Assembly (NCBI GenBank): GCA_011109175.1 | Contig: RDEW01000024.1 | Coordinates: 241,199-305,198, forward strand | Direction of reading: 5' to 3' | From: Dicyema japonicum | Taxonomy: Eukaryota > Dicyemida > Rhombozoa > Dicyemidae | DNA: 64,000 nucleotides | Shown here: positions 1 to 10,879 of the stretch, one piece after another | Position numbering within the stretch: position 1 is the first letter of the stretch | Layout of the letters: each line of letters opens with the position of its first letter | Position numbers and translations under genes: made by a program | The notes under the pieces: model-generated | What the model saw: only the letters and a program-made list of their open reading frames with translations | What the model was told of the DNA's origin: nothing | Databases searched by the model: none

Positions 1-59
1 TTCTAATATATCGGGGGTTATTAATCAGTTAATTAGTTAAATGCAATCTCCCGTTACCC

Positions 60-240
60 ATAAGCACATGAATATGTAAGGCTCGTGCCGCGCTCTTCAC
101 AATCCGTTCAACCTGTTTTCTCCATGTAGCTTTCCTTCTCGATCCATGTATTAGTGTTCGAAGCGCGTCCTCAGACTTTAAGGTTGCAATTGTAAAAGGG
201 GTAGAATAGACAGACTGAGAAACCTATAAGACATTATTAG
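60..240 (-). mobile_element. LINE C 3' coding scrap
   Basis: The reverse strand reads a basic C-terminal stretch ending RKQVERIVKSAARA. It corresponds to the RGWERLIKRIVQ-type end found at 14872-15222 and the GKWKK end near 20700. The bases after it (about 195-240) recur at 38480-38540, next to another copy of the same family. It is truncated on both sides; I infer the C-terminus of a non-LTR retrotransposon RT protein. Confidence 0.5.
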
Positions 241-318
241 AGAGCAGACAGCCCAACATGGGGGTTATTTTTTTATTTTTTTAACCCAAGAACACCAATA
301 GTTAATTTAATTGTATTA

Positions 319-404
319 AACTAATTAGGTGATCCCGGCCGCCTCCATCAGGTCTCTCATCTTTTTCCGGTGGACCTTCCGAGATCCAACACAGCTTCTC
401 TGAG
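319..404 (-). mobile_element. LINE A-like 3' end fragment
   Basis: The reverse strand reads CVGSRKVHRKKMRDLMEAAG, ending IT-stop. It is a diverged version of the LINE A C-terminus (CVGSRSEHREKMARLL..AGIT) that follows immediately at 405-780. Two 3' ends of related elements therefore lie head to tail. Confidence 0.5.
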
Positions 405-2357
405 GGTTATTATTATTATTTAAGCCAAAAAATCACGTCTTAACCAATAACTAATATTCAGGTGATCCCGGCATCTCTCAATTATCGGGCCATTTTTTCT
501 CGATGCTCCGACCGTGATCCCACGCATTTTCTTTCGGACGGGGGTCTTTTCCTTTCCTCTTCTCTGAAATTGCCTCCAGTTGCCTTTATGATAGACTCGA
601 GTGCTCTGGGGGCAATTTCTTTATCTGTATATTTTTCTAGTAATTTTTTTGCTCTTGACTGGATCTCTTGAATTTTTGTTAGGTTCGTTGCCGACAGGTT
701 AGATTCCCATGCAGCACATTGTTGGCTCGACATACTGCTTGTAGAGGGTTCCGATACTTGGCGGATAAATTCCTGCACCGTTCCAAAGGAAGGCCTTTAC
801 AAAATTGATCTTCTTTGCACAGGTTGATATGATAGATTCCACATGAGATGAGAAGCAGAGGAAAGTATCAAAAATTACTCCCAGTATCTTCTGCGATTTC
901 TTTTGTGGTATAGGTATTCTATTTAACGTGACATCAATTGTTTGCGTTCCCATCTTTCTATTCTTAGTAAATAAAGTGACTACTGACTTTTCGGAACATG
1001 CATTTAATCGATTTTCGCACAACCATCCATTTATGTTATTTAGTATTCCTTGTAGTCTTTCTTTAGCATGTTCGACATTTACGTTCCTAGATGCGTCAAC
1101 TATGTCATCGGCATAAGAAAGTAGCATGTCATTATTATTCATAGGTACGGGGAGATCACTCAAAAACAAATTAAAAAGGATTGGTGACAGAGGAGATCCT
1201 TGGGGTACACCATTGGGTAATAATCCCGATCTGGAACACTTGGTTCCGACGGACACTTTTCCTCGGCGTCCACTTACGAAATTTGCTAACCATAACATTA
1301 ATGGTGAATCAATTTTTGTCAAAAATATTTTTCGTATGAGGATCTTCTTTGGGACAGAATTGAAAGCTTTTTGAATGTCGATCGTACATATGACCGATTT
1401 TTCCTGTTTTGGCTTGTTCTTGTGTCCTTCAGTTACGAACTTCATTAATGTCGTTAGGAAGGAGGTTGTTGATAATCCTTCCTTGAAGCCATGTTGGAAT
1501 GTATGTTGTGGGAGAGAAGGGCGAATAACTTTTAGGACCAGTTTCTCCAGGATCCTCGACAAAACACATATAAGGGAAACTGGTCTGTAAGAGCCGGGAT
1601 CGTTCATCGGTCTTCCCGGCTTCAATATTGGACGAATTTTTGATAGTTTCCATAAAGTCGGTATGGTATTTATGTTCAGCGATGTGTTGTAGATGATTGT
1701 TAATGCATTTATTGATGATGGGCCCAAGTGTTTCAGCAGAATAAGAGAATTCCGTCTGGGCCACATGAGTTTGTTTTTTTTCTGATTTGATATTGCTTTG
1801 GATACATCTTTAGAGAGAAAATAAATCAGCGGGGCAAATTTGGATGGCTTTCTCTTTATTTTCGTTGTGTGTTAATCTTTTTATAAGGAATGTGACTGAT
1901 TCGAATACAATGTTTCGTATATTTATTCAGATTGAGCTGGCATTGTTCTTTGTTATCTTCGTATTCTGGGTTCTTCAGACGCCTCAACATCTTCCACATG
2001 TTGGAAAATTGAGGTCTGATTAATCATGGCAGCAGAGATTCGTATGAGTTTCTTTCTTTGGGTGTTGTTTGTGCTTTTTGTGATAAGAATGTTTAGTGAC
2101 CTGATTCGATTTATAACCTCTCATGAACGATGTATCATTCTCTTAAGGTTGTTTCTTTCCAAAATTATTTTCTTTGTTTTTGAGTCGTATTTCAATTTTT
2201 CGTTTTTTATATATGCTTTTCTGATAAAAATATTTCTCCCGTCAATGATTGTTTTGTCGAAATAGTATACAGCTTTGTCTATGGAGGAGAAATTTTCAGG
2301 TTGGAAATGTTGCAGTTTTGAATCAACGAAATTTGTAAAGCCAGTCCAATTTGTCCA
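405..2357 (-). mobile_element. LINE A, 5'-truncated non-LTR retrotransposon
   Basis: This is a 5'-truncated copy of a jockey/I-like LINE. Reading from 2357 downwards, the linker upstream of RT begins (WTNWTGFTNFVDSKLQ) and runs with frameshifts into the RT domain. The C-terminus and a short (TAA)n tail at about 408-420 follow. A second copy of the family lies on the plus strand at 60525-61935, and remnants lie at 18600-18850 and 20825-21370. The 5' truncation, the A/T-rich triplet tail and the RT motifs identify a non-LTR element. The clade assignment is inference. Its 5' end stops about 140 bp before the TNPO1 start codon. Confidence 0.85.
482..1766 (-). pseudogene. LINE A reverse transcriptase, frameshifted
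   Basis: An open stretch of 355 codons (1766 to 699) carries the RT palm motifs in order: a fingers region with GSYRPVSLICVLSRILEKL, IDIQKAFNSVPKK with the first catalytic Asp, NGVPQGSPLSPILFNLFL, and YADDIV with the catalytic Asp pair. A thumb-like region (KKSQKILGVIFD) follows. Near 700-780 the frame shifts into a 98-residue piece that ends in the basic tail HREKMARLL. Upstream, the conserved SCGPDGI box is visible near 1750 in another frame. At least two frameshifts make this copy inactive as written. They could be real decay or assembly indels, because the main frame is otherwise clean. Confidence 0.8.
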
Positions 2358-2498
2358 ATTAAATAAACAAATAAATAAATACGTTTTTTATTGAGAGTAA
2401 GTGGATGAGTAAAGTTGTATTTAATTTATTAATAAAATATTTTATTTTATTTTCTAATTAAATTTAAATTAAGAAATTAAACGTTATTTGAAACCAAA

Positions 2499-5400
2499 AT
2501 GGTCATTGTAATGAATCAAGATACGCTGAAAGATATATTAATAATGATTGATCTATTCAATGTATCGAACAACGAGGCTCAAATGAATGCACTAAAAGTA
2601 CCAAGAGATTAATAAAATAGATGTCTACTGAATTTGAACAAGATACTGAATATATTTATTATTTATCCCACATATTATGTGATATGGATACTTTAGGTAA
2701 TAATAATTTTAATTAAATTTCAATTATAATTAAAAAAAATTTATTTTTAGAATCAAATGTAAGAGCTTTAGCGGCATTTTTGCTCAAAGGACAGATTTGT
2801 AGTGGGAAATTACACGACGATTCAGTTCTTGAATATACACTGGAGCTTCTCTCCAAAAATTTGGCTATTAAACCTAACAATCTTCAAATAGCAATTTCCG
2901 GAATAATTTCCAAGTTTATCAAGATTAATGGGCTCCAAAAATTACCTGGAATCATGGAACTGCTCTGTAATTGTTTAAATTCCCAAAAAGCGAGGAAGAA
3001 TTGGTTTCCATTTTCAATGTGGTCGCTAATCTCTGCGAAGACTCTATAAATCAGCTATGCATACCTGAAAACTCCCAATTTGTAGACTTTATAGTCAAAA
3101 AGTGCATTTCCGAATTCCAATCGCCATGTGAGGAAATTCGGTAACAAATTTAAGTATGTTTAGTCTAAAAGCCTTATTTTGTACTGAGAAGCTACTCTAC
3201 TCCAAAACGAGGTTATTTTCACAAACATTGACGAATTTGCACGTGTATCCCTCCCGGTTATTCCAGATTGTGTTCTCAATGTTCTCAGATGACTCTTTAA
3301 GAGTACGGAAAAGTCTCTGTTCGATGATCGTGGCTCTCCAGTGTTGTCACATGTCCATCATAGTGCAGTACATTAGGCCTATTGTTGAGGTATTGGATTG
3401 GTTATTGTAGTTTCTTCTGAGTTGTCTGAACTGTGAGATTGGTGTGGACTCATGTGAGTTCTGGGGGAGTGTTTATCTGTGGAATGAGACTGCTAGGAGT
3501 GCTTTATGGCCGTTTGTTAGTGGGATCTGCTGTGCTCTTTTGGATTACATGTGTTACTCTGAGGCTGAATTGAAAAGTATTCTGGTTTGTTGAGTTTTTT
3601 ATATCATTATTTATTTATCATATTTTCCACTAAATAATTTGTGTCTTAAATTTTAATTTTTGCCGGTATTTAATTTTGCTTTATCGCTCTATGTAGTACA
3701 TTATTATAATTAATAAGCAAAAGAATTATAAAATTTAATAAAAGTAATTCTAATAGGAATATATAAGCTTTCTGGTATATTGGAGTTTTTATGTCCAATT
3801 TGTTGTGAGTTACTGGTATTTGAGTTATTACATAGCTGACTACATTTTATTTTTAGTGCTTTCTTGTGGCTTAAATATCTTCAATTTAATTGTTTGATAT
3901 ATGTAGCAAATCTGAGAATATTTTGAGTTGCTTATTCGTTATGCTTATTAAAGGGTTTTCTCCACTATTTGAATTTTGTCGGTTTATATTGCAATTTATC
4001 TTCCTTTGTTGTACACTCCGTATTATTGGTTGTAGATATAATTATATACGTTTTTTATTATTCTTCGTTATGCTGTTTATTACTTTAACTTAAAAAAATA
4101 ATTAAAGACTTGATTATTTTTGTAGAATGCAGAACGGGACGATGACGACGAAGTAGCTCCAAAGTTTGGTGACTTGAGTGATGAGGATAATTATGAAAGT
4201 GTGTATTATGACGACGAAACTGACTGGACTATAAGTTTTCTAATAACTGCATTTCACAGGAAAAGCTGCATCACGATCACTGGATTGCATTTCTGTGGTA
4301 TTCCCTGGACAAATACTACCAATAATTCTCCCCAAAATACAACCCATGCTTTCAAGCAATAATTTCATCACCAAGAAGCAGCTATTCTGGCAATTGGCGC
4401 AATTTCTGAGGGTTAACCATTTTTTAATTCCTCAAGGTTCATCTGACAGCATCATTGGTCACTTCCCAATAATCTTACCTTATCTGTTAAACTGTTTAAC
4501 GCACGACAACTTCACAGTCCGCTCAATCTCTTGCTGGACTATCAGCCGTTACGTTCCATCGATTTTCTTATTCTGCCCCAAGGAGTTCTTAGCCTCTTTA
4601 ATTGAACAGGTCTTTGATTTTTAAAATTTAGACTTTGTCAAATATCCTCGACTCCCACTATCGTGTGCAGTTTGCTGCCTGTTCTCTCTTTGCTATAATC
4701 TTGGAGAATGCTGGCAATCAAATATCCCCTTTTATTGATAGAATAATGAATGTGTGTTGTGTGGCTTTACAGCATTATAAGGTCTTTCGTTTTATTACTT
4801 CAGAAAAAAAGTATTGTCCACCTTTATGATGTTATCATTGTGCTCATTGACGTCATTGGGTATACAATTAGAAAGCAGGTAGATTATGTCTGTAGCTAGG
4901 TTTATGTTGATGCCTTATTTCCGCTGTTGCTTACTAGATTTAACTCGAGGATTAGGGACGAATTGTTGATTCCGTTATTTGACGTTTATGGTGTTGTTAG
5001 CTTGTAGTGTGCCACTAGAGTTCTTAGTTGTGTTGGATCTCTAGCAGAGACGTACTGCGGCTCAGTCATCCTATCTGTTTACCAAATACTTTTATTTAGA
5101 ATGGAGGTCTGAGGATTTCTAAGTTTTAGGTGTATTCTGCTGAAGGGGAGGTTAACTGGGATTTAGTATGTGGTGCAATTGACCTCACAACTATTTCTGT
5201 TTCATCTATGAGGGCTCCGTGTGAGTTGTTTGCCGATTCTTCTGTCCTAAACCTCCTTTTTAACTTTTTTAACGTGGAAGAGGTTTATGGTTAAGTCACG
5301 CATCTAGGAATCCGGCATGACTATTTTCGCACCTGGAAGTTATTTAATATCCCTTATTGGAGAGTTGTCTGTGCGTAATTCCTCGTCCATAATTCCAATT

Positions 5401-6076
5401 TACGGTTTTATGGTAGAATCATTAGAAAGGCAAAATTATGGAGTTTCTGTTGCCTAGTGTTGCTAATGGGTCACTGAATTTGAGGAATAATGCTGTGTGC
5501 GCCCTGGGAAGACTGGCTGTTGGTTGTGGTATAGGTTTGGTGGTCACATAGGCGGATTTCCAGGAGAGTACATGTCCTCGTGTCTGTCTGGCCTTTTGGA
5601 CTGCTTCTCTGATGAACGTCAGGTATTGCGGCAGAATGTGGGTATTGGTGCGATGATATTCAGCTGCTACGATAGGACAGATTGCCCTGGTTTACCCGGT
5701 TGAGATTTCAGAGCACATGGAGTCTTATTTGGGGCAATGGTGGTAGATGATGTTATTTGTAGGTGTTTGCTGCTCTGTTGGTTGACGGATCTGCAGAGGA
5801 AGGAAGACGCTTTGAATGGAATGATTTTGGCTCTCAAAGTGAGACCTCGTGTGCTGTTGGGGTGTTTTATGACGTTTTGTGAGGCAGTATGTTTTGAGGG
5901 TAGCAACGGATTTGTAAGAACTGTTATTTTGGTAATGGGTTTTGTGAGTCTAGTTCTTTGGTGAGTATAAAGAGTTTGTTGGAGAGGAGATGTGGGGAGT
6001 TTTGATGGATCAGCTATCTGAGGGATTGATTGTGAGACTTACCCGTTTATTAGGAACGGGGATATTTGTGAAATGA
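2499..6076 (+). CDS. TNPO1: Transportin (importin-beta family), 18 exons
   Basis: Karyopherin that carries PY-NLS cargo such as hnRNPs into the nucleus. I read 18 exons: 2499-2597, 2621-2696, 2751-3140, 3164-3389, 3411-3584, 4126-4234, 4260-4411, 4437-4609, 4632-4781, 4804-4878, 4900-4983, 5008-5106, 5130-5282, 5308-5528, 5552-5647, 5676-5739, 5763-5931 and 5954-6076. Fifteen of 17 introns are 21-28 nt; the others are 54 and 541 nt. The product is about 877 residues, close to animal transportin (about 890-900). Matches run end to end: VRSISCWTISRY, the acidic HEAT-8 loop (ERDDDDEV..YDDETDW), LRNNAVCALGRLAVG, and the C-terminal MDQLSEGLIVRL. Three exons have single-base phase breaks: near 2990 and 4360 (each mended by one extra base in an A or T run) and near 5430. 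The ATG at 2499 is the first one in frame with the N-terminal HEAT repeat. Confidence 0.9.
3585..4125 (+). other. Long (541 nt) intron of TNPO1
   Basis: This is the only large intron in the gene. It starts GTTTGT after codon CTG and ends TTTTTGTAG directly before the exon for the acidic loop, in phase 0. It is AT-rich, contains no long open frame, and I recognise no repeat in it. It lies about 20 times above the size of its neighbours and may hold an old unrecognised insertion. Confidence 0.6.
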
Positions 6077-6610
6077 CTTGTATATATATTTTATGTTTCC
6101 CTGTGTTGTATTTCCCTTTATATTTTTGAATCCCTTTTGTGTTAGTTATCTTTTACTTATTAGTTTATTTACTTTTATCATTATCCCTCTGATTTTTGTT
6201 TTATTAATATTGTCTCTGATTTTATGATAATACGTCCATTTTACTTTATTGATAACCAAAATTTAACTGAACGACGTGGTTAGTTAGCCCAGCCTAATTG
6301 ATAAACAGAAGGAATCCAGGAACCGTTGGAATTTCAGGCAGAATTGTCAAGCATAAAGAAATTCCTAAAAGAAAGTCAGAGATTGTCTTAGTATTTGTCC
6401 GCTGTTTTTACAAGTCATGATGGACGGAGAACATACCATTTTGCTTGAACTAGTTAATTTTTTTAAAGGAGCTAGTAAAATATATTTTTCTCCAGTAATC
6501 AATTGATTCATCATTCTCTAGACCTTTTTCTGGATTGCTGCGATCTTTTCCGCATTAATCCTGAAGATCAATGGGCCTTATGAGGCTCATGTGTAAGAAA
6601 TTCTTGCCTC
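6077..6610. other. AT-rich 3' flank of TNPO1, no gene seen
   Basis: Downstream flank of TNPO1. It is low-complexity T-rich up to about 6240, then mixed sequence with the phrase gttagttagcccagcc, which recurs near 9000 in a SINE-like context. No coding frame with recognisable content. Confidence 0.4.
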
Positions 6611-6614
6611 GATA

Positions 6615-6965
6615 TATTTGTTTATACAACGTTTTTACTATGATATCGTGTTTTTGATGTGCTGTTATAAGCACATGTGTATATCAAAGGTTACCTTCAA
6701 AATTTGTCATGACTTGTCAAAGAATGAAGTGATGTCCGCGACAATAAGACGTGTGATGAGAGTGGGAGAGGGTGGACCTACTGAACACCTCTCTTCGGAA
6801 GCGGAAGCCTGTATTGGAGGGTGGAATTGTCAACACAAGCATACATTCTCCCTCGTGTTCCGTCTTTGGATAAATTAGTTGTAAATTGTATTTGTTTGTG
6901 ATGGACTTACCAAAGATTGTATGCCTGGGGTTAAAAATATAAAAATTCTTCCTCACTAAAAATAG
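6615..6965 (+). repeat. Dispersed repeat R, copy 1
   Basis: The segment beginning aaagaatgaagtgatgtccg matches 42680-42900 over most of its length (same order: gcg-rich centre, cctctcttc, gaagcggaagcctgta, attagttgtaa). It ends in a ggggttaa(a/t)aa tail like the SINE A and jockey-LINE tails in this window. The short open frames on both strands are not conserved between the copies, so I treat it as a non-coding retroposon, either a SINE or a LINE 3' end. Confidence 0.55.
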
Positions 6966-7084
6966 TAAATAAATCAATCCCCATTGCCTTATAATAAATC
7001 ATTTTTTCGAGACCCAAAATATTTATAACTCACATAGACATGACACACACAATTTGAATAAATTACAGTCATACTTACTTATCG

Positions 7085-7265
7085 TTGAAAGGGAGGAGAG
7101 ACCCAAAAAATCTTCTTTTTTTTTTTGTTTGAGTCTTTTGTAGATGATCCGCTTCCGCAGTGATGTATTAACTGATGGCGGCGTAGCTTGTCATACCCAA
7201 ACCATCATAGATTCGATGAACCTTCAGTGGAACATAAAAAGATTCGAACCCGCCATTTATTTTGT
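7085..7265 (-). mobile_element. SINE B, tRNA-like head and body
   Basis: The reverse strand carries a Pol III B-box-like GGTTCGAATC (near 7235-7245). The SINE B body follows, with its cgccatcagt..actgcgga.. block and (t)n/gag(t)ctt segment. The 3' gctcgtgaaaag end is missing. Related copies are at 10580, 12190, 20358, 45200, 50246 and 61980. Confidence 0.6.
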
Positions 7266-7479
7266 ACTATAACTATTATCCTTTTTCTTGTTGTTACTAA
7301 GTTAATTGATTAATTTTTTTATAAAAACAATTTATTATAGCCAAAAAGTAACAGTTAACTACTGCTGGCTGCGCTCATAATTAAATTATTATTATACTGC
7401 TTGAATAGGTTTCAAACGAAAAATTCTCATTTGAAAATAGCCAACGAAAGATCTGGCTTGCCCTGCTTATCAATCCTCT

Positions 7480-8370
7480 TTGGGCTCCAGCCGACTGCTG
7501 GTGAGGATGATTCTCCAACTCCAAACAGAATCATCTGAAATCACAGAGATGGAGCATTTGAAGGGGATGATGCCTGAGCAGAAAGATCGTTACAGGACCA
7601 TCTGCGAGGATAAATATGAGAGGCTTCTGAACCAATCAAACCAACACAGAAGTGCCTGTCTAGTCACTGGAAGATGCGAATCGAGTGGCGCATGGATCAA
7701 TGCACTCCCAGTTGGCAGTGTCGGGACCCACCTTGACGACGATACTGTCCGCATCGGCATCAACCACCAGACTTGGACTGGAGATTTGCCGGACCCACAA
7801 ATGCCGATGTGGCGCAACCGTCGATTGTTATGGACTCCATGCCCTCTCTTGTCGAAGGAGTGCAGGACGATTCCCAAGACACAAGGCGATCAACGGAATT
7901 GTCAAGCGAGCCCTGGAGTCTGCGGGATAACCAGCCATACTAGAACCTGTTGGTCTGGACAGAGGAGACGGAAAACGTTTCGACGGGATCACAATTTTCC
8001 CATTCGAAGAGGGGAAACCTTTGGTCTGGGATCAAACGCTACTTGCGTCGACACGCTTTGCCCGTCCAACATTGTCGGGAGCGCGGTAGACACACTGTAT
8101 TCCGCGGAAAAAACGATGAGGGCAAAGGAGAAGAAATACGAAGCGCTACGCGACCGATTCGCGTTTTATCCGATAGTGGTCGAGACAACTGGAGGAATAA
8201 GTGGAAAATCGCTTCGCTTCCTAAAGAAACTTGGACGCTTAGCCACAATAAAAAGCCACGACGCACGTGAGACCCGGTGGCTATTCCAGTTGATCTCTGT
8301 TGCAATCGTGAGAGGCAACGCAACGTCGATAATGTCGGCGGGGTCCACTTTGGATGGATGGCAGTTTTAA
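7480..8370 (+). mobile_element. LINE D 3' part with endonuclease-like C-terminus
   Basis: This is the 3' coding end of a non-LTR element spread over two frames. Frame 2 (to about 7930) reads [20 protein letters not shown], then [20 protein letters not shown]. The next frame reads KRFDGITIFPFEEGKPLVWD, and the 296-codon frame finishes with LRDRFAFYPIVVETTGG and ARETRWLFQLISVAIVRGNA. The order Cys/His knuckle, RH..N, DG..WD resembles the restriction-like endonuclease region of R2/CRE/NeSL-type LINEs (inference from motif order). At least two frameshifts. Fragments of the same end lie at 10250-10430, 36415-37575 and 49395-49865. Confidence 0.75.
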
Positions 8371-8524
8371 ATATGATTTACTGTAAATATGGTTTTCTGA
8401 TTTAAATAAATTGTTGATTAAAAAAAATAGCCAAGTAATAATCATAGAAAAATAATGGATCAAATTTTATTTTTTCATTAGCGACCGTTTAATTTTTGTA
8501 TAATTTCGTTGAAAAAATTTATTT

Positions 8525-9110
8525 CGGTCACGTAGTGCAAATTTTCTAGTTGATTGAAAATTTATGTTTGTTTATTTTGTTCTCTTATTAACTTTCCTAC
8601 TAGTGTAGCGTCATGTGATTTACCTCGTGGGCAGTAAATATATTGAACCAGACGTCTAGGAAATTTAAGGAATCATGGGAAGCATGTCACTGATTTTGGT
8701 AAAAAGAATCGGATCGTTATGGTTACTAATATTAATTAGTAAGTGTATTGGTTAAGTTGTAGTGCTTAATGACCCGAGTTTCTCTCACTCGTCATTTGAT
8801 AGAGAGTTTCTCACATCTATCAAATTTTTTTTCGTACTTGTACCGGAGCGTCATGTGATCCAACTACCCCAGAAGGCATCCAGTGATGGATTAAAGGAAG
8901 TATTTGATCTCCCCACATCAATGATCAGTTGACAACAGAGGTTCTGGATGAATTCTTGTAACTGGAAAATGGATACAGATTAGCTGTGGTTAGTTAGTTA
9001 GTTAATTAAGTAACCCCAGCCTCACTAACTTGTAGGAGTCCAGCATCAATTAAGTAGTACGCAGCAGATGTTGGTCGCTCCCATAGATCGGTCAGTTCCG
9101 GAATTGTGGA
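8525..9110 (+). repeat. Degenerate SINE A copies
   Basis: Two weak matches to SINE A. The head-to-middle phrase agttgattgaaa..actagtgtagcgtcatgtgat occurs at 8545-8635, and gagcgtcatgtgatccaac..ggcatccagtg at 8845-8885. The second runs into a tail with aaccccagcctcac near 9015. The full-length reference copy is 49496-49828 on the minus strand. Confidence 0.45.
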
Positions 9111-9194
9111 GAGCTGTAGTAATTCACGCTTCAAGACTCATTGATTAATATGCAGAAAATGTTCAATTTAAAAAAATTTTAAAAATTTTAATAA

Positions 9195-10104
9195 ATGACT
9201 TTTCTACTTTTTTGTCTATTTTATGCCTTCATTGGTAATTTATCCTAAATATTATAGAAAACGGCTCCTTCAAGCGAAAATTAGAAGTTAACGTTGTTGT
9301 CGATGCTGATATTGTTTCCACCTTATATTCAAACATAGCTACAATTTACAATTCTGATGAAAAAGAGCCAAGAAAGACGTCAGCAATTTGATCTCTTTGT
9401 CTCAAAAGGTATCTCTTAGCAAGATTTGGTTTTTCGATAAAATCAAGATCGAATTACGACTTGTGAAAGTATACTCCACCAAAACGAATATTTCTACAAA
9501 TCCCTACGTGGCAGCCGAATACGCACAGAAACAAAATCTATTCGATTCAGCAGACGCCGTCGTATTCTTCAAGTTTTATTACGACTTCCTTTCAGAGATT
9601 CTCAATCCGACTCAAAGCGGGTGGGTATAAGTCTGTTGAAGAAGGTTTGCGGGAGACTAGCCGTAGGAATAGTCCTGATAAGATCCAGCGATCAAATAAT
9701 GTCAGAAATCTTAGCCCACGAGTTGTTCCACGTGCTAGGATTCGAGCACGTGGATGAATATGATAGTGGTTGCCAAAAGAACTGTCTGATGAACAGAAAA
9801 ATAGAAAAACACGAGTTCTGGTTTTTTTTGTAATTTAAGGCACGTGTCTCAGAAAACTATCGACCAGGTAAAATCACTGAAAAAGTACTGGGATTGCTTG
9901 TACACGACGAATGCTCGTATAATTCCAATTTAATTATTTAGCAACAACAAGTAAAGTGTATTATTAATTACTCAAGCAACAATGACCACAACGACCACAA
10001 CGACCACAACGACTACAACTAGTATTCTCTGTACTCATTTGTAGCGACTACCACGACCACATCAACCACGAGTGTTGAGTCATTTAAATTCCAGCGACCA
10101 AGAG
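9195..10104 (+). CDS. Secreted ADAM/reprolysin-like metalloprotease with Thr-rich tail
   Basis: Zinc endopeptidase of the metzincin group, probably secreted. Exon 1 (9195-9234) gives MTFLLFCLFYAFI, a signal-peptide-like start. Exon 2 (9258-9378) reads KLEVNVVVDADIVSTLY, like the opening of reprolysin domains. Exon 3 (9420 to about 9624) reads IKIELRLVKVYS. The next exon holds HELFHVLGFEH, the HExxHxxGxxH zinc site, followed by CQKNCLM. Later exons give a short Cys-containing stretch, then a run of about 16 Thr, then SVESFKFQRPR. Introns: 9235-9257 (23 nt), 9379-9419 (41), about 9625-9644 (20 or 17), 9821-9839 (19), 9917-9941 (25), 9951-9976 (26), 10022-10044 (23). The two shortest might be indels instead. 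There is no prodomain or disintegrin/Cys-rich module. A strong GTAAGT at about 10105 suggests further exons, but a LINE D scrap follows, so the 3' end is unresolved. Confidence 0.7.
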
Positions 10105-10249
10105 TAAGTCAGTTGAGACCACTTTTTTCAATTTCTGGATTTATATCATTCTTTCATTCTGGTGGAGTTCATCAGTTTATCCTAGGGAGTTAACTAAGTT
10201 AACTTTCTAACGACTACTAACCATTTTTAACGCCTTTATTTTTAATTAC

Positions 10250-10430
10250 AGGAAACCGGATCACCTCATGCACTGGAAATCTCCGCGAACGCCGCTGGCT
10301 ATTTGAGCGAATTTCGCTCGCAATTTTGAGAGGGAACAGCCACGCGGTGAGAGCGGCAACTACCTGACTTCTATTGTTTAAATTAACCTTAAAAATATAA
10401 CTTTAAATTACAGGTTACGTGAGCGTACCA
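10250..10430 (+). mobile_element. LINE D C-terminal scrap
   Basis: Reads RERRWLFERISLAILRGNSH, then AVRAATT-stop. This is the same C-terminus as ARETRWLFQLISVAIVRGNA at the end of the LINE D copy ending at 8370. It is truncated upstream and lies just beyond the ADAM-like gene. Confidence 0.7.
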
Positions 10431-10579
10431 GTTGAAATGTCTATCGGTGCAGAGTGGATAAAAGATCTAGTTTTGTTTCTCCTCGAGGTGGTAAAAGTGG
10501 CGGATTCGAAAGACATTGGAAACATAAAGTTCTGAACATAGAAAGCGTAGAATCTGGAGAGTCTTGTCGATATGACAAA

Positions 10580-10870
10580 GGCTAATAATTCAAGCCACTG
10601 TTCGCGAGAGCAATAATAATGTAGATACGTCCAGGCAGGACACGTACTTTATTAAAGTAACGAACAGTCATGATGACGAATCGTGGAAAGGGAACCGAGT
10701 ACTTCTTTTTAATTTTTTGAGTGTCAGTCCTCGTAGACGATTCATTTCCGCTGTGAAGTACACACTGAGTAACGGCGTCACTCATCAAACCCATGGAATC
10801 ATAGATGCTGTAACCTTAAACAGCCACTGGATTTAAACCAGGGACTAGATTCGAACTACTATTATGATTT
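10580..10870 (-). mobile_element. SINE B, near full length
   Basis: The reverse strand shows a B-box-like GTTCGAATCTAG near 10855, then gagtgacgccgtt, a pyrimidine/A-rich middle, tactttaataaagt, gtgtcctgcctgg and ctctcgcgaa, and ends near an ATTATTAG tail. The order of blocks matches 20358-20560 and 61980-62115. The 70-codon frame inside it is incidental. Confidence 0.7.
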
Positions 10871-10879
10871 CGCTTGGAG

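Noticed and set aside
5667-5906. Minus-strand frame of 79 codons opposite TNPO1
   Set aside because: Shadow of TNPO1 exons; the plus strand carries the homology.
7480-8370. The 296-codon frame as a host gene
   Set aside because: Its C-terminus is repeated as fragments at three other places, and the conserved domain switches frames; it is LINE D.
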